Under the pieces are notes generated by a model. That model saw nothing but the letters and a program-made list of their open reading frames with translations, ran no database searches and had not been told where the DNA came from. A program made the translations under genes and the position numbers. A DNA stretch of 64,000 bases. Origin: Proteobacteria bacterium 005FR1. GTDB lineage: Bacteria; Pseudomonadota; Gammaproteobacteria; Pseudomonadales; Cellvibrionaceae. The DNA is taken from the NCBI GenBank assembly GCA_026192395.1, contig WACF01000001.1:2168309-2232308 (forward strand), read 5' to 3'. Positions 28,731 through 36,977 of this stretch are shown in pieces; the first letter of the stretch is position 1, and the number at the start of each line of letters is the position of its first letter.

Positions 28731-30116
28731 ATGCCGGTTCGCCAGGAAAAGGATTCGCTCGGCACGGTCGAAGTAAGCTCCGAAGCCCTGTGGGGAGCGC
28801 AGACCCAGCGCTCCCTGCAGAACTTCAAAATCGGCGGCCAGCGCTTCGGACCGGAGTTCATTCGCGCCTACGCGCAACTGAAAAAAGCCGCCGCCTTGAG
28901 CAACCGGCAACTGGGCAAACTGGATGAACAGCGCCGCGACCTGATCGTTTCAGCCTGCGACGAAATCATCGCCGGGCAGCACGATGATCAGTTTCCGTTG
29001 GTGGTCTGGCAAACCGGCAGCGGCACACAGACCAATATGAACCTCAATGAGGTGATCGCCAATCGCGCTAACGAACTGGCGGGATCGGAACGCGGGGAAA
29101 TGTCGCCAGTGCATCCCAATGATCACGTCAACATGTCGCAATCCTCGAACGACACCTTCCCTACCGCCATGCACATGACCGCGGCCATTGCGGTAAACGA
29201 ACAGCTGATTCCCTCGCTCGATCACCTGATCAGCGCACTCAATCACAAGGCGGAAAACTTTCGCGACCTGGTCAAATCTGGCCGCACCCACATGATGGAT
29301 GCCACCCCGGTGACGCTCGGCCAGGAGTTCGCCGCCTATGCCGAGCAACTCGCCTTTGCCCGCCACCAGATCACTACTGCACTGGAAGGCGTGTACGCGC
29401 TTGCCATCGGCGGCAGCGCCGTGGGGACCGGGCTGAACACCCACCCCCAGTGGGCGGAAACCATCACTCACGAAATTGCCGGGATCACCAGCCTGCCTTT
29501 TTCCAGTGCAACCAACAAATTCTCGGCACTGGCTTCTCACGGCGCGCTTGCAAACCTGCACGGTCAGCTAAAGCTGCTCGCCACCGAGGTGTTCAAAGTC
29601 GCCAATGATCTTCGCTTGATGGCCAGCGGACCCCGCTGCGGTCTCAACGAAATTCAACTCCCCAGCAACGAACCAGGCAGCTCGATCATGCCCGGCAAGG
29701 TGAACCCCACCCAGATCGAAGCGATCACCATGGTCGCGCTGCAGGTGATGGGAAACGATACGACGGTGAGCATTGCAAACAGCCAGGGGCACTTCGAACT
29801 CAACGTTTTCAAGCCGGTGATCATCTACAACGTGCTGCAGTCGATCACTTTGCTGAGCGATGGAATGCAAAGTTTTACCGACAATTGCGTAGTGGGTATC
29901 GAGGCGAACGAGTCGCAATTGAAGGAGTATATGGAAGGCACTTTGATGCTGGTTACTGCACTGGCGCCGAGTATCGGCTACGACAATGCCGCCAAGGCGG
30001 CCAAGCTGGCTTTTGAAAAAAATCTTACCTTGAAGCAGGCGGTGCTGGACTTGCAGCTGCTAAGTGCAGAAGAATTCGATCAGGCGATCGACCCTCGCAA
30101 GATGTTACAGCCTTGA
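28731..30116 (+). CDS. fumC: Class II fumarate hydratase FumC
   Basis: Fe-independent fumarase of the fumarase/aspartase superfamily, 461 residues. Signature blocks: WQTGSGTQTNMNLNEV, MSQSSNDTFPTAMHM, SGRTHMMDATPVTLGQEFAAY, and the flexible SS-loop GSSIMPGKVNPTQ with catalytic Ser. AGGAGGTC lies just before the ATG. Oxygen-stable FumC with AcnA fits a superoxide- or iron-limited response pattern known in enterobacteria; nothing in the sequence proves that here. A repeat element (30258-30368) follows. Confidence 0.97.
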   Translation: MPVRQEKDSLGTVEVSSEALWGAQTQRSLQNFKIGGQRFGPEFIRAYAQLKKAAALSNRQLGKLDEQRRDLIVSACDEIIAGQHDDQFPLVVWQTGSGTQTNMNLNEVIANRANELAGSERGEMSPVHPNDHVNMSQSSNDTFPTAMHMTAAIAVNEQLIPSLDHLISALNHKAENFRDLVKSGRTHMMDATPVTLGQEFAAYAEQLAFARHQITTALEGVYALAIGGSAVGTGLNTHPQWAETITHEIAGITSLPFSSATNKFSALASHGALANLHGQLKLLATEVFKVANDLRLMASGPRCGLNEIQLPSNEPGSSIMPGKVNPTQIEAITMVALQVMGNDTTVSIANSQGHFELNVFKPVIIYNVLQSITLLSDGMQSFTDNCVVGIEANESQLKEYMEGTLMLVTALAPSIGYDNAAKAAKLAFEKNLTLKQAVLDLQLLSAEEFDQAIDPRKMLQP

Positions 30117-30257
30117 TTCTTCAGTCTTTTTCACCGCAAAGCTATGCCCTGCTAAATCAAACGTATGCAGGGAACGAAGACGTGATGTCCCATCCGGGGC
30201 TACGAACTCTTCGGTCCTGGCGAAATCACTGCATTTGCGGCTGGCACCCAACCAGCG

Positions 30258-30368
30258 TTGCACAACCGGAGGGGTGCTGTTTCGCAGTGACTAGCTGCAG
30301 GGACGCAGCGGGACGGGGCCATGGACGGCCCCTTGGAACGGAGAAATAGTACCCCTCCTGTTGTGCAA
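30258..30368 (+). repeat. Structured palindromic intergenic element, copy 1
   Basis: 111 bases. Outer arms 30258-30275 and 30351-30368 are complementary at 17 of 18 positions (TTGCACAACnGGAGGGGT). The 75-base core holds a GCTGC/GCAGC hairpin (30294-30309) and a GGGGCC/GGCCCC hairpin (30314-30330), and ends in TAGT. The core is about 80% identical to that at 40379-40453 in the other orientation, with equal length. No reading frame is present, and no T-run follows, so it is not a simple terminator. It sits between fumC and the convergent serine hydrolase. Confidence 0.75.
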
Positions 30369-30397
30369 TGCGGCACTACTGCTCGAAAGAAGCCCCA

Positions 30398-31723
30398 TCA
30401 GCGATTCAGATCCTGATAGATAATATCCAGCGCAATCTCCCGCATATCAGCCGCGTCCGGCCGCTCCGCGCCCATGTGCTGAATCATGCCGATCCAGAAC
30501 ATGTCCTGGGTTGGATCGATCCAGAACCAGGTGCCTGCGGCGCCACCCCAGTAGTAGGTTCCTTTGCCTTGCGGTGTATCGGCTGCCTCCGGGTCGGTCA
30601 CGACGGCAAAGTCGATTCCAAACCCCTGCCCGGGTTGGCCGGGGCGAGTGGTGGAACCGCGCAGATTCATGCCTTCGGGCAGGCTATCGGTGTAGAGCAG
30701 CTTGACGGACTCCGGCGACAGAACTCGTTTGCCCTCCAGTTCTCCTTCATTCACGAGCATTTGCAGGAAGCGGGCGTAATCGGCCGTGGATGAAACCAGA
30801 CCGCCGCCACCGGACTGCAGGCGGCTGGGATCAAGATAACTGGGGCGGTCGGTGCGGTGCGGGCGCTGCACCAGTTTGCCCTGCTCCTTGTCCCAGTTGT
30901 GAACCTCCGCGAATCGCGTTTGATCTTCAGCGTTCACATAAAAACGTGTATCCACCATCTGGAGCGGTTGGAAGATTCGCTCTTCCAGGAAATCGCCATA
31001 AGGCTGGCCGGAAAGTTTTTGAACGATGTAGCCCTGCAGGTCCACAGCAATGGAGTAGTACCACTGCTCGCCGGGCTGGGAGATCAGGGGAATACCGGCG
31101 ACTTTGGCGACCAACTCGTCCAGATCCCGCGAATTCAGCACTTGCTTGTCGCGAAAGGCCTGGTTTACCGCGTCATTGCCGGAAAGACCATAGCCAAAGC
31201 CCGCGGTGTGGTTCAGCAACTCACGCATGGTCGGCTGCCGGTCGAGCGGCACCAGAGTGTCGCCTTCGCCATCACTGCTCAGCACCTGAAGATTGGCGAA
31301 TTCCGGAATGTGCTTGCTGATGGGATCATCGAAATCCCACAAGCCTTCTTCGTGCAGAATCATCATGGCCACGCCGGTGATCGGCTTGGTCATCGAATAG
31401 ATGCGAAACAGAGTGTCACGGGTCATTGGCGTCTGAGTGTCGACTGCCGCCAGGCCATGCGCTTCATAGGTGGCAACTTCGCCATTGCGGGCCAGCAGCC
31501 AGACCATGCCCGCCGTGTCCTGATCGTCCACCACTTTTCGCATTGCGGCGTCCAGCCGCTCCATGCCTTCTTCGCTGAAGCCGGCGGCCTGCACGTTTTC
31601 AGCGCTGGGCGGAGCCGGCCAGCGGGTCTGGTGGGGTTCAGCGGTACCGCAGGCCAGCAGTGCTCCGCAGAGCAGGGCAGGCAGCACAATCTTCATTGTC
31701 GTTATTGGTGAAAGGTGCTTCAT
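30398..31723 (-). CDS. Serine hydrolase lipoprotein, beta-lactamase/esterase class C fold
   Basis: A lipobox LLAC near residue 22-25 gives a lipid anchor. The catalytic SxxK is S110-M-T-K113 (YSMTKPITG); the second motif is YSIA near 226 instead of the usual YxN, and GGAAGTW near the end stands in the KTG position. This is the pattern of EstB/LpqK-type esterases, not of a true beta-lactamase. 441 residues. Probably in the outer membrane or periplasm, hydrolysing ester or peptide substrates that cannot be predicted. Monocistronic by appearance. Confidence 0.85.
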   Translation of the reverse strand: MKHLSPITTMKIVLPALLCGALLACGTAEPHQTRWPAPPSAENVQAAGFSEEGMERLDAAMRKVVDDQDTAGMVWLLARNGEVATYEAHGLAAVDTQTPMTRDTLFRIYSMTKPITGVAMMILHEEGLWDFDDPISKHIPEFANLQVLSSDGEGDTLVPLDRQPTMRELLNHTAGFGYGLSGNDAVNQAFRDKQVLNSRDLDELVAKVAGIPLISQPGEQWYYSIAVDLQGYIVQKLSGQPYGDFLEERIFQPLQMVDTRFYVNAEDQTRFAEVHNWDKEQGKLVQRPHRTDRPSYLDPSRLQSGGGGLVSSTADYARFLQMLVNEGELEGKRVLSPESVKLLYTDSLPEGMNLRGSTTRPGQPGQGFGIDFAVVTDPEAADTPQGKGTYYWGGAAGTWFWIDPTQDMFWIGMIQHMGAERPDAADMREIALDIIYQDLNR

Positions 31724-31811
31724 GTTGTTATCTCCACTTGTTCCGGGAAGCGTCGGATTGGAGATAGTAACAGAGCTCAGACGCTGCCGTTAGTGCGCTG
31801 CGCGATGCAGT

Positions 31812-32603
31812 TCAGGCGCTCTTCTTCACCAGTCGCACTACTGCATCGTTGGCCAGCAAGTACTGTTTGCAGTCGGCGTATGAGCGACGCGCCCGGTCCA
31901 GCACCTCGGTGGGTAACGCCACTTCCGGATGACCTTCCGTCTTCTTGATGACGCCCGACTTGATATGCTCAGAGGAATCGCCGTAATTGCGACGGCCGGT
32001 GTTGGCGAATTGGGAGTAATGCCTGGCCAATGGTTCTTCGAGCCCGAGCCAGCCGCTCAAACCCTTCAGCACGCCATCCGTATCGCTGACCAGATCATCG
32101 GCGTCCACGAAGTAGTACTGGCCGCGAATGCGCGAGGCGTAGTCTTCGATGGCGGCGAGACGGGCGCAGTAATAGTTGCCGGCCTGGTCGGGATCCTTGT
32201 ACCAGGCGACGCCGGTACGGTGGCCCATGTTGATGATGCTGCGCAAAGTGGCCTGCGGCTCGCGCAGCAAAAAGATGACTTTGGGCTGTACGCGCTCGAA
32301 TATTTCGTCCGAAATCGAACAGCTGTTGTGAAGAAGCTTGTCGAGAAGGTATTTGTTGTCGAGCGGGCAGCGAATCTCGTCAAACAGCTCAGCTCGCATC
32401 TTCAGCAGATCCATCCGATTTCTGTAGGCGCGATGCAGTTCACTGTAGCCACAGATTTCCGCATTGCTGCCCAGCACGTGTGAGAGTACCGAGGAGCGGC
32501 TGCGCATGTGGCTAAGTAGAAAAAGGTAGCCGGTATTGCAGGTCAGAATATGTGGATTTGAAGCGATCAGCGATAGCTTCCGTGCTTTCGATAAAACAGA
32601 CAT
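31812..32603 (-). CDS. Sulfotransferase family protein
   Basis: Start taken at the ATG 32601-32603; a frame extending to 32648 is less likely. The N-terminal segment FLLSHMRSRSSVLSHVLGSN has the P-loop-like 5'-phosphosulfate pattern (SHxRSRS), and REPQATLRSII near 130 is the 3'-phosphate motif, followed by an Asp/Asn-rich acceptor region. It would transfer sulfate from PAPS; the acceptor is not known. No PAPS synthesis genes or glycan genes are next to it. An isolated accessory gene, 263 residues. Confidence 0.78.
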   Translation of the reverse strand: MSVLSKARKLSLIASNPHILTCNTGYLFLLSHMRSRSSVLSHVLGSNAEICGYSELHRAYRNRMDLLKMRAELFDEIRCPLDNKYLLDKLLHNSCSISDEIFERVQPKVIFLLREPQATLRSIINMGHRTGVAWYKDPDQAGNYYCARLAAIEDYASRIRGQYYFVDADDLVSDTDGVLKGLSGWLGLEEPLARHYSQFANTGRRNYGDSSEHIKSGVIKKTEGHPEVALPTEVLDRARRSYADCKQYLLANDAVVRLVKKSA

Positions 32604-32733
32604 GGCCGAATCCCACCGACGAATTTGTCCAGCTTTGGACCGACCCAAAAATACTGACGTTCCAAAGATGTGATCAAAAAGTGAGCTTCAGCAAGTTTTT
32701 GCCGTGCTGTATCGCACAGCTCGCGCTTGGTTT

Positions 32734-33759
32734 TCAGCGGTTTTTTTCTATCCAGGCGGTCGCATCGAAATCGGCTGCACCCGAAGGCAGTGCCTGCTCC
32801 GGGGAATTTATCCAGGACGCAACATCATCCCAGACGGTCTGCCGTTGCAAATCCCTCAGCAACATATGCCAGCCTTGCTCGTAGACGGCTGTGGTTGCGT
32901 TGTCAGCACCGGCTGTTTGCAAGCGATCGAGCATTTCGGCCGATGCGTGATTCGGCACGATCTCATCCAACTCGCCCACCATCACGAGGGACGGTGCTCT
33001 GACTCGTCCTGCGCTCTGCAGGGCGGAATCCATCAGGTTAGTGAGGCCATAGATTGCCGCCACCTGTGTGGCCTTGATTACCTTGGGGTCGCGACCAAGA
33101 CCGATAAGCATGTCACGATTATCGGAGGCGACCACCCCCAGGCCCTTGCCGGTGAAACTCGCCCAGGGAATTGTGTGCGCGCCCACGAATAGGGCTGCTC
33201 GCTGGTACCAGGGCATCGTCTCGCGCGCCCACACCGCCGGTGCCGAGAGGATCACACCATCGGCATCGGGCGGGTCATCGGAAGCGAAGGCAACCATCGA
33301 AATCGCGCCGCCCATGCTGGAACCCAGCACATACAGAGGCACGCCCGGAAAACGCTTGCGCATGGCCTGGCAGAAGTCCCTCAGATCCTGCACGTAGGCG
33401 TCGGTGCCTGCCCAACTGCCCCGCTCGGCACTGTCGCCGAAACCTCGCTGATCATAGGCATAGGTGTAGATGCGGTAATTCTCTGCCCAGTAGCGGGCCG
33501 CCTCATCAAAGGCATTGGAATAATCATTGAAACCGTGCAGCGCCACGATAACCGCCTCAGGCGGAATCACCTTGGAATTCCAGATACGCACGGGCAACTG
33601 CACACTATCCGCCGCGATGAATTGCGAGTCCCGGATCTCCGGCTCTCGGCTAAGTTGACCGGTGCCCTTGGGAGTCGGGGCGCAGCCGGCGAGGCTCGCA
33701 ACAGCGATGACAATGGCAATGAGAGCGGCGGGACGGGGAAGATTGAAAGCTAACTGCAT
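32734..33759 (-). CDS. Alpha/beta hydrolase lipoprotein (monoacylglycerol-lipase-like)
   Basis: Signal peptide with lipobox LAGC (C26). The fold starts with VIVALHGFNDYSNAFDEA (oxyanion HGF), has the nucleophile elbow GSSMGG, an Asp in VGELDEIVP and His in EQGWHML. This set is the lysophospholipase/monoacylglycerol lipase layout. 341 residues. Anchored in the envelope; substrate unknown, probably glycerolipid esters. Upstream gap to the next gene is 150 bases with nothing recognisable. Confidence 0.86.
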   Translation of the reverse strand: MQLAFNLPRPAALIAIVIAVASLAGCAPTPKGTGQLSREPEIRDSQFIAADSVQLPVRIWNSKVIPPEAVIVALHGFNDYSNAFDEAARYWAENYRIYTYAYDQRGFGDSAERGSWAGTDAYVQDLRDFCQAMRKRFPGVPLYVLGSSMGGAISMVAFASDDPPDADGVILSAPAVWARETMPWYQRAALFVGAHTIPWASFTGKGLGVVASDNRDMLIGLGRDPKVIKATQVAAIYGLTNLMDSALQSAGRVRAPSLVMVGELDEIVPNHASAEMLDRLQTAGADNATTAVYEQGWHMLLRDLQRQTVWDDVASWINSPEQALPSGAADFDATAWIEKNR

Positions 33760-33912
33760 GCCTTGACTTAAACACCTTGGCAGAAAAGAGATATTTCGCG
33801 GGACGTAGCGCAGTGCGTGCCCGGATCGATTTGAAAGGATAGTACAAAGAGTTGCCGGCAGGTTGGTGGCTGGACCTTCCAGGATGCGCGGCGCGCCAAA
33901 AATTGTCGTGAC

Positions 33913-34236
33913 TCAGGATTCGTCCGCCGAGCTGTCGTCGCAGGCCCCCTCCCGATAGCCAATTACGTCGGGACTACTGCAGGCACTGCAGCCGTTGCTG
34001 AAGGTTCGCCACTCACTGGCTGGGCAGGGGGTGGTCACGCATCGCGTGCCGGTGTCCACCAGTCCGCAAACGGGGGCGTATTGGAAGGTGCAGACTTCCG
34101 GGCGCGGATCCTGGCATTCCACTTCCACCAGCCGCCCGGTTTCAGGCCTCGGTGTTTGCGAGGTGCTTTCGCAAGCACTCAGCAGGATGGCCGTTGGCAG
34201 AATCAGCGCCAGCATGCAGGACCAGGGTCTCGACAT
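33913..34236 (-). CDS. Small Cys-rich Kazal-like lipoprotein
   Basis: 107 residues. Start at the ATG 34234-34236, giving a signal peptide with lipobox LLSAC and Cys as residue 1 of the mature form. The mature part has eight cysteines in the pattern CTFQYAPVCGL ... RTFSNGCSACSS ... GYREGACDD, a Kazal-type layout (PVCG followed by NxCxAC). Kazal domains inhibit serine proteases; bacterial lipoproteins of this type are mostly uncharacterised. Shorter than an enzyme and with no other motif. Possibly a surface inhibitor, by inference only. Confidence 0.7.
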   Translation of the reverse strand: MSRPWSCMLALILPTAILLSACESTSQTPRPETGRLVEVECQDPRPEVCTFQYAPVCGLVDTGTRCVTTPCPASEWRTFSNGCSACSSPDVIGYREGACDDSSADES

Positions 34237-34255
34237 TCCGTACCTCGCATCAAAT

Positions 34256-34603
34256 CTAGTGTGAAGACTGCGGCTGAAAACGCTCGGTTCCCGGCACGTT
34301 GGCCCGCCCCCACTGCACCATAGCCTCGAGGATCGGGCCCAGGCTCTGGCCGCGCTCGGTGAGCCGGTACTCCATGCGCTTGCGGTGGGCGCCATAGGGT
34401 TGCTTCTCCACCATGCCCATGGCTTCGAGGCGCCGCAAGCGGTCCGCGAGGATGTTGGTGGAAATCTTTTCCGGTGAGGCGAGGAATTCGTCATAGCGCG
34501 TCTTGCCGAGGAAGATGTCGCGCAGCACCAGCAGGGTCCAGCGGTCGCCCACCAGGTCAAGGGTGCAGGCGATTGGGCATGTTGATCGGTGATCTTCAGT
34601 CAT
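34256..34603 (-). CDS. HxlR family transcriptional regulator
   Basis: 115 residues, winged-helix, with the family N-terminal Cys (C9 in STCPIACTLDLVGDRWTLLVLRDIFLG) and the recognition helix in ISTNILADRLRRLEAMGMVEK. HxlR/DUF24 proteins sense thiol-reactive or redox compounds through that cysteine. Divergent to a cupin gene, which is the probable target. A palindrome (34667-34676) lies between them. Confidence 0.92.
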   Translation of the reverse strand: MTEDHRSTCPIACTLDLVGDRWTLLVLRDIFLGKTRYDEFLASPEKISTNILADRLRRLEAMGMVEKQPYGAHRKRMEYRLTERGQSLGPILEAMVQWGRANVPGTERFQPQSSH

Positions 34604-34666
34604 GGGGCGAAGTTTATCCTCGTCACTTGCAATATGAAAGTGAATCGAATTATATTGCAGCTTGCT

Positions 34667-34676
34667 ACTTGCAAGT
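34667..34676. promoter_or_regulatory. Candidate HxlR operator in the divergent hxlR-cupin region
   Basis: ACTTGCAAGT is a perfect 10-base palindrome 40 bases before the cupin start and 64 before the HxlR start. A second, looser CACTT...AAGTG repeat is at 34624-34642. HxlR regulators bind short palindromes around such divergent promoters. The link is by position only. Confidence 0.4.
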
Positions 34677-34716
34677 TACAAGTCATATCGTGATTTTCCA
34701 CCTGAGGATTACCGCC

Positions 34717-35142
34717 GTGTCCAACATCACCCGCTTCGAAGCCGGTCCCGTACAAAACTGGGACAGCTGGTCTTTCAAACATCCCCTCCTCTCGAAACCC
34801 GCACCGGGGAAGCTGTTCCTCGGAGAAAAGCTGGGATTGGATGGGATGGAGGTTTCCTTGAACACTCTGCCCCCGGGTCGCGGTGTTCCGTTCTATCACC
34901 GTCATCGTCGCCACGAAGAACTGTATCTTGTGCTTGCCGGCGAAGGGGAGTTCCAGGTAGACGGAGAGCGTTTCGAAGTGCGGGAAGGAAGCGCGATCCG
35001 TATCGCCCCGGCGGGTGTGCGCACTTGGCGGAATATTGGTGAAACACCACTGGTCTACGTGGTCATTCAGGCCACACAGGGTTCCCTGGAACAGCAAGGA
35101 ATAGAAGACGGAGAGGTAGTTGACGCGCAAGTACGCTGGTGA
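34717..35142 (+). CDS. Cupin domain protein
   Basis: GTG start at 34717 with TGAGGA seven bases before it. Two cupin motifs: FYHRHRRHEELYLVLAGEGEFQVDGE (metal His and Glu) and RIAPAGVRTWRNIGETPL, the usual beta-barrel. 141 residues. Small cupins act as isomerases, dioxygenases or sensors; the substrate is not decidable. Position opposite an HxlR regulator suggests a stress- or substrate-induced enzyme. Confidence 0.85.
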   Translation: MSNITRFEAGPVQNWDSWSFKHPLLSKPAPGKLFLGEKLGLDGMEVSLNTLPPGRGVPFYHRHRRHEELYLVLAGEGEFQVDGERFEVREGSAIRIAPAGVRTWRNIGETPLVYVVIQATQGSLEQQGIEDGEVVDAQVRW

Positions 35143-35150
35143 AAAGCCAT

Positions 35151-35181
35151 AAAAAAAGCCGCAGTCAGGCTGCGGCTTTTT
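35151..35181. terminator. Bidirectional terminator between cupin and SLC23 permease
   Basis: GCCGCAG / CTGCGGC with a five-base loop, flanked by AAAAAAA on one side and TTTTT on the other. It serves both convergent genes. Confidence 0.92.
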
Positions 35182-35203
35182 GGAGGAGCCGATCTGGTCA
35201 GCT

Positions 35204-36658
35204 CTACGCCTTCTCGGTAGTGGTCGGCTGCGGGTTTACCGCCGGTGTCGGCTTCTTGTGCGCATTCACCGGACCGAAATCCTCTACCTCGTGGTCGGGG
35301 ATAAACACCTTCGGACCTACCAGGGTCGCAACAGTGATGATACCGATCAGCAGACCCAGCCAGGGCTCCAGCAGCGCGAAAGCCATGGCGGTTACCACCA
35401 TCGCGCCACGCTCGGTGGCGTCCTTCACCAGGGACAGCGCCAGAGTCGCACAGGCGAAGCCGGTGAGAATCAGGGTCACAGCCAGTGCAACCGGCAGCAG
35501 CGGCTGGAGCAAGGTCACGATGGGCAGCAGCACGAACAGGATCGGCAGACCGAAGACATAGAAGCTGCCGATCAGGTCATAGAAAGAATCGACCTTGTCG
35601 CGATCCACCGAGGTCCAGCGCTTGAGCAGCACCACTTGAATACCGGTCCAGAGAACGCCCTGGGTGGTAAAGAAGGGAGCGATCACCGCCATGACGGCGT
35701 TGCGGATACCAGTGGCAAGGTGCGCACGGGTGCTGTTAGTTTCCAGCTTCTCGTCGGGGCGGTCGGCCTGCGCGTGTTCGATCATCTCATCGCCAGTCAC
35801 CACGTCACCGAAGAACAGGACGTAAGTGATCAACGCAAGGGGAAGTGCCGCCAGAAAGGTTTCCGCCGAAGGCCAGCCGATGACCAGGGGGGAGGCCTTG
35901 GCCCAGAGACTTGCGGCATGAGCAGGTACGTCCAGCACATCCCAACGCAGATTCCAGCTGATTTCATTGGTAAGCCAGCCAACCACACCGGCGAGCAGGA
36001 AACCTGGCAGCAAGCCCATGCCGATGAGCTTGCGCAAGAAGGCAGAACTTCCGGCCATTTCCTGCAGTGGCTTGGAGAAGGCCAGGAGGACACACAAGGC
36101 AACACCCAGGGTACCGGCAATCGGCGCCTGTTCAAAAACGTTGGCGGAGTCCCCCGGGGTGGTTACACGGATGAAAGCCGCAATGGCCGCACCCAGAATG
36201 ATGCCGCCCTTGAACACGGCGGGCACCGACTTAACCAGTTTGGCCCCCAACCCCGTGATACCCAGCAGTAAGAGTATCCCGGCGAAATTGAGTGAGAGTG
36301 CCGTCATCGCCTGGAACTGCAAGGTGGGATCCCCCGCGAACGGCGCCGTCATAATGAAGGTGATCACGAAGGGAATGGCCGGAGTCAACCAGCCCGGCGC
36401 ATAGGGATCGCCGAACATGAACCAGGACAGTGAAATAAGAATATTGTGGAACATGGCCATGGTAACGGCTTCTTCAAAGCTCAAGCCGAAGATGGACATG
36501 AAGTAAGGAACCAGTGCCAGACCTGTCGCACCGGCTACCGCGATACCCTGAAGCATCTCTGGTACCGCGAGACGCAGATGAACGAAGGGAATCCGCATGG
36601 TAAACGGACCCCACTTGATGCCGGGCTGAACCTGGCCGTGCTCTCGTTTTGTTAGCAT
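35204..36658 (-). CDS. SLC23/NCS2-like membrane permease
   Basis: 484 residues with about 12-14 membrane segments. The first ~80 residues and the segments with GGIILGAAIAAF and VFFGDVVTGDEM fit the solute carrier family 23 (xanthine/uracil/ascorbate) fold, but the canonical NCS2 substrate motif is not obvious, so the solute is not known. It could be a xanthine/uracil or another anion transporter. The tail is a hydrophilic Pro-rich extension. No purine riboswitch was seen before it. Confidence 0.7.
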   Translation of the reverse strand: MLTKREHGQVQPGIKWGPFTMRIPFVHLRLAVPEMLQGIAVAGATGLALVPYFMSIFGLSFEEAVTMAMFHNILISLSWFMFGDPYAPGWLTPAIPFVITFIMTAPFAGDPTLQFQAMTALSLNFAGILLLLGITGLGAKLVKSVPAVFKGGIILGAAIAAFIRVTTPGDSANVFEQAPIAGTLGVALCVLLAFSKPLQEMAGSSAFLRKLIGMGLLPGFLLAGVVGWLTNEISWNLRWDVLDVPAHAASLWAKASPLVIGWPSAETFLAALPLALITYVLFFGDVVTGDEMIEHAQADRPDEKLETNSTRAHLATGIRNAVMAVIAPFFTTQGVLWTGIQVVLLKRWTSVDRDKVDSFYDLIGSFYVFGLPILFVLLPIVTLLQPLLPVALAVTLILTGFACATLALSLVKDATERGAMVVTAMAFALLEPWLGLLIGIITVATLVGPKVFIPDHEVEDFGPVNAHKKPTPAVNPQPTTTEKA

Positions 36659-36977
36659 GATTGTTTTCCTGTTATGTGCTTCTAAGTACTTCTAGCTAAA
36701 CGCCTGAGTGTAGATTTTATTATGGGACGTCTCAAGTGATTCCGCCACCGGGAAAAAGCCGGCCCAGTGGTCCACAAAAACTGTGTAAATAAGTGCAAGG
36801 AAACAGCCATCGCTCCAGCGCCACTTTTTATACTTGAGGCTATAATTTATGGCTCTCCCCGAGCGGCCCTCTTTCCCCTGCTCCTGAGTTTCCCCTCTGC
36901 CAGGCAAACCGAGCGTGAACCGCCGCGCCGGCTGAGTTGCCGAAGCCAGTGCACCCCGTTGTCCTTCGGATCTGATA
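36659..36977. other. Intergenic region between divergent permease and diguanylate cyclase
   Basis: 319 bases. A TATAAT at 36841-36846 points to the plus strand, but with no good -35, so it is only a weak promoter candidate for the cyclase. No RNA gene, repeat or small reading frame of conviction was seen. Confidence 0.5.

Noticed and set aside
30258-30368. Simple terminator for fumC
   Set aside because: No T-run after the hairpins, and the multi-hairpin core recurs at 40379-40453.
36659-36977. Purine riboswitch before the SLC23 permease
   Set aside because: No conserved purine aptamer core or expression platform was found on the minus strand.
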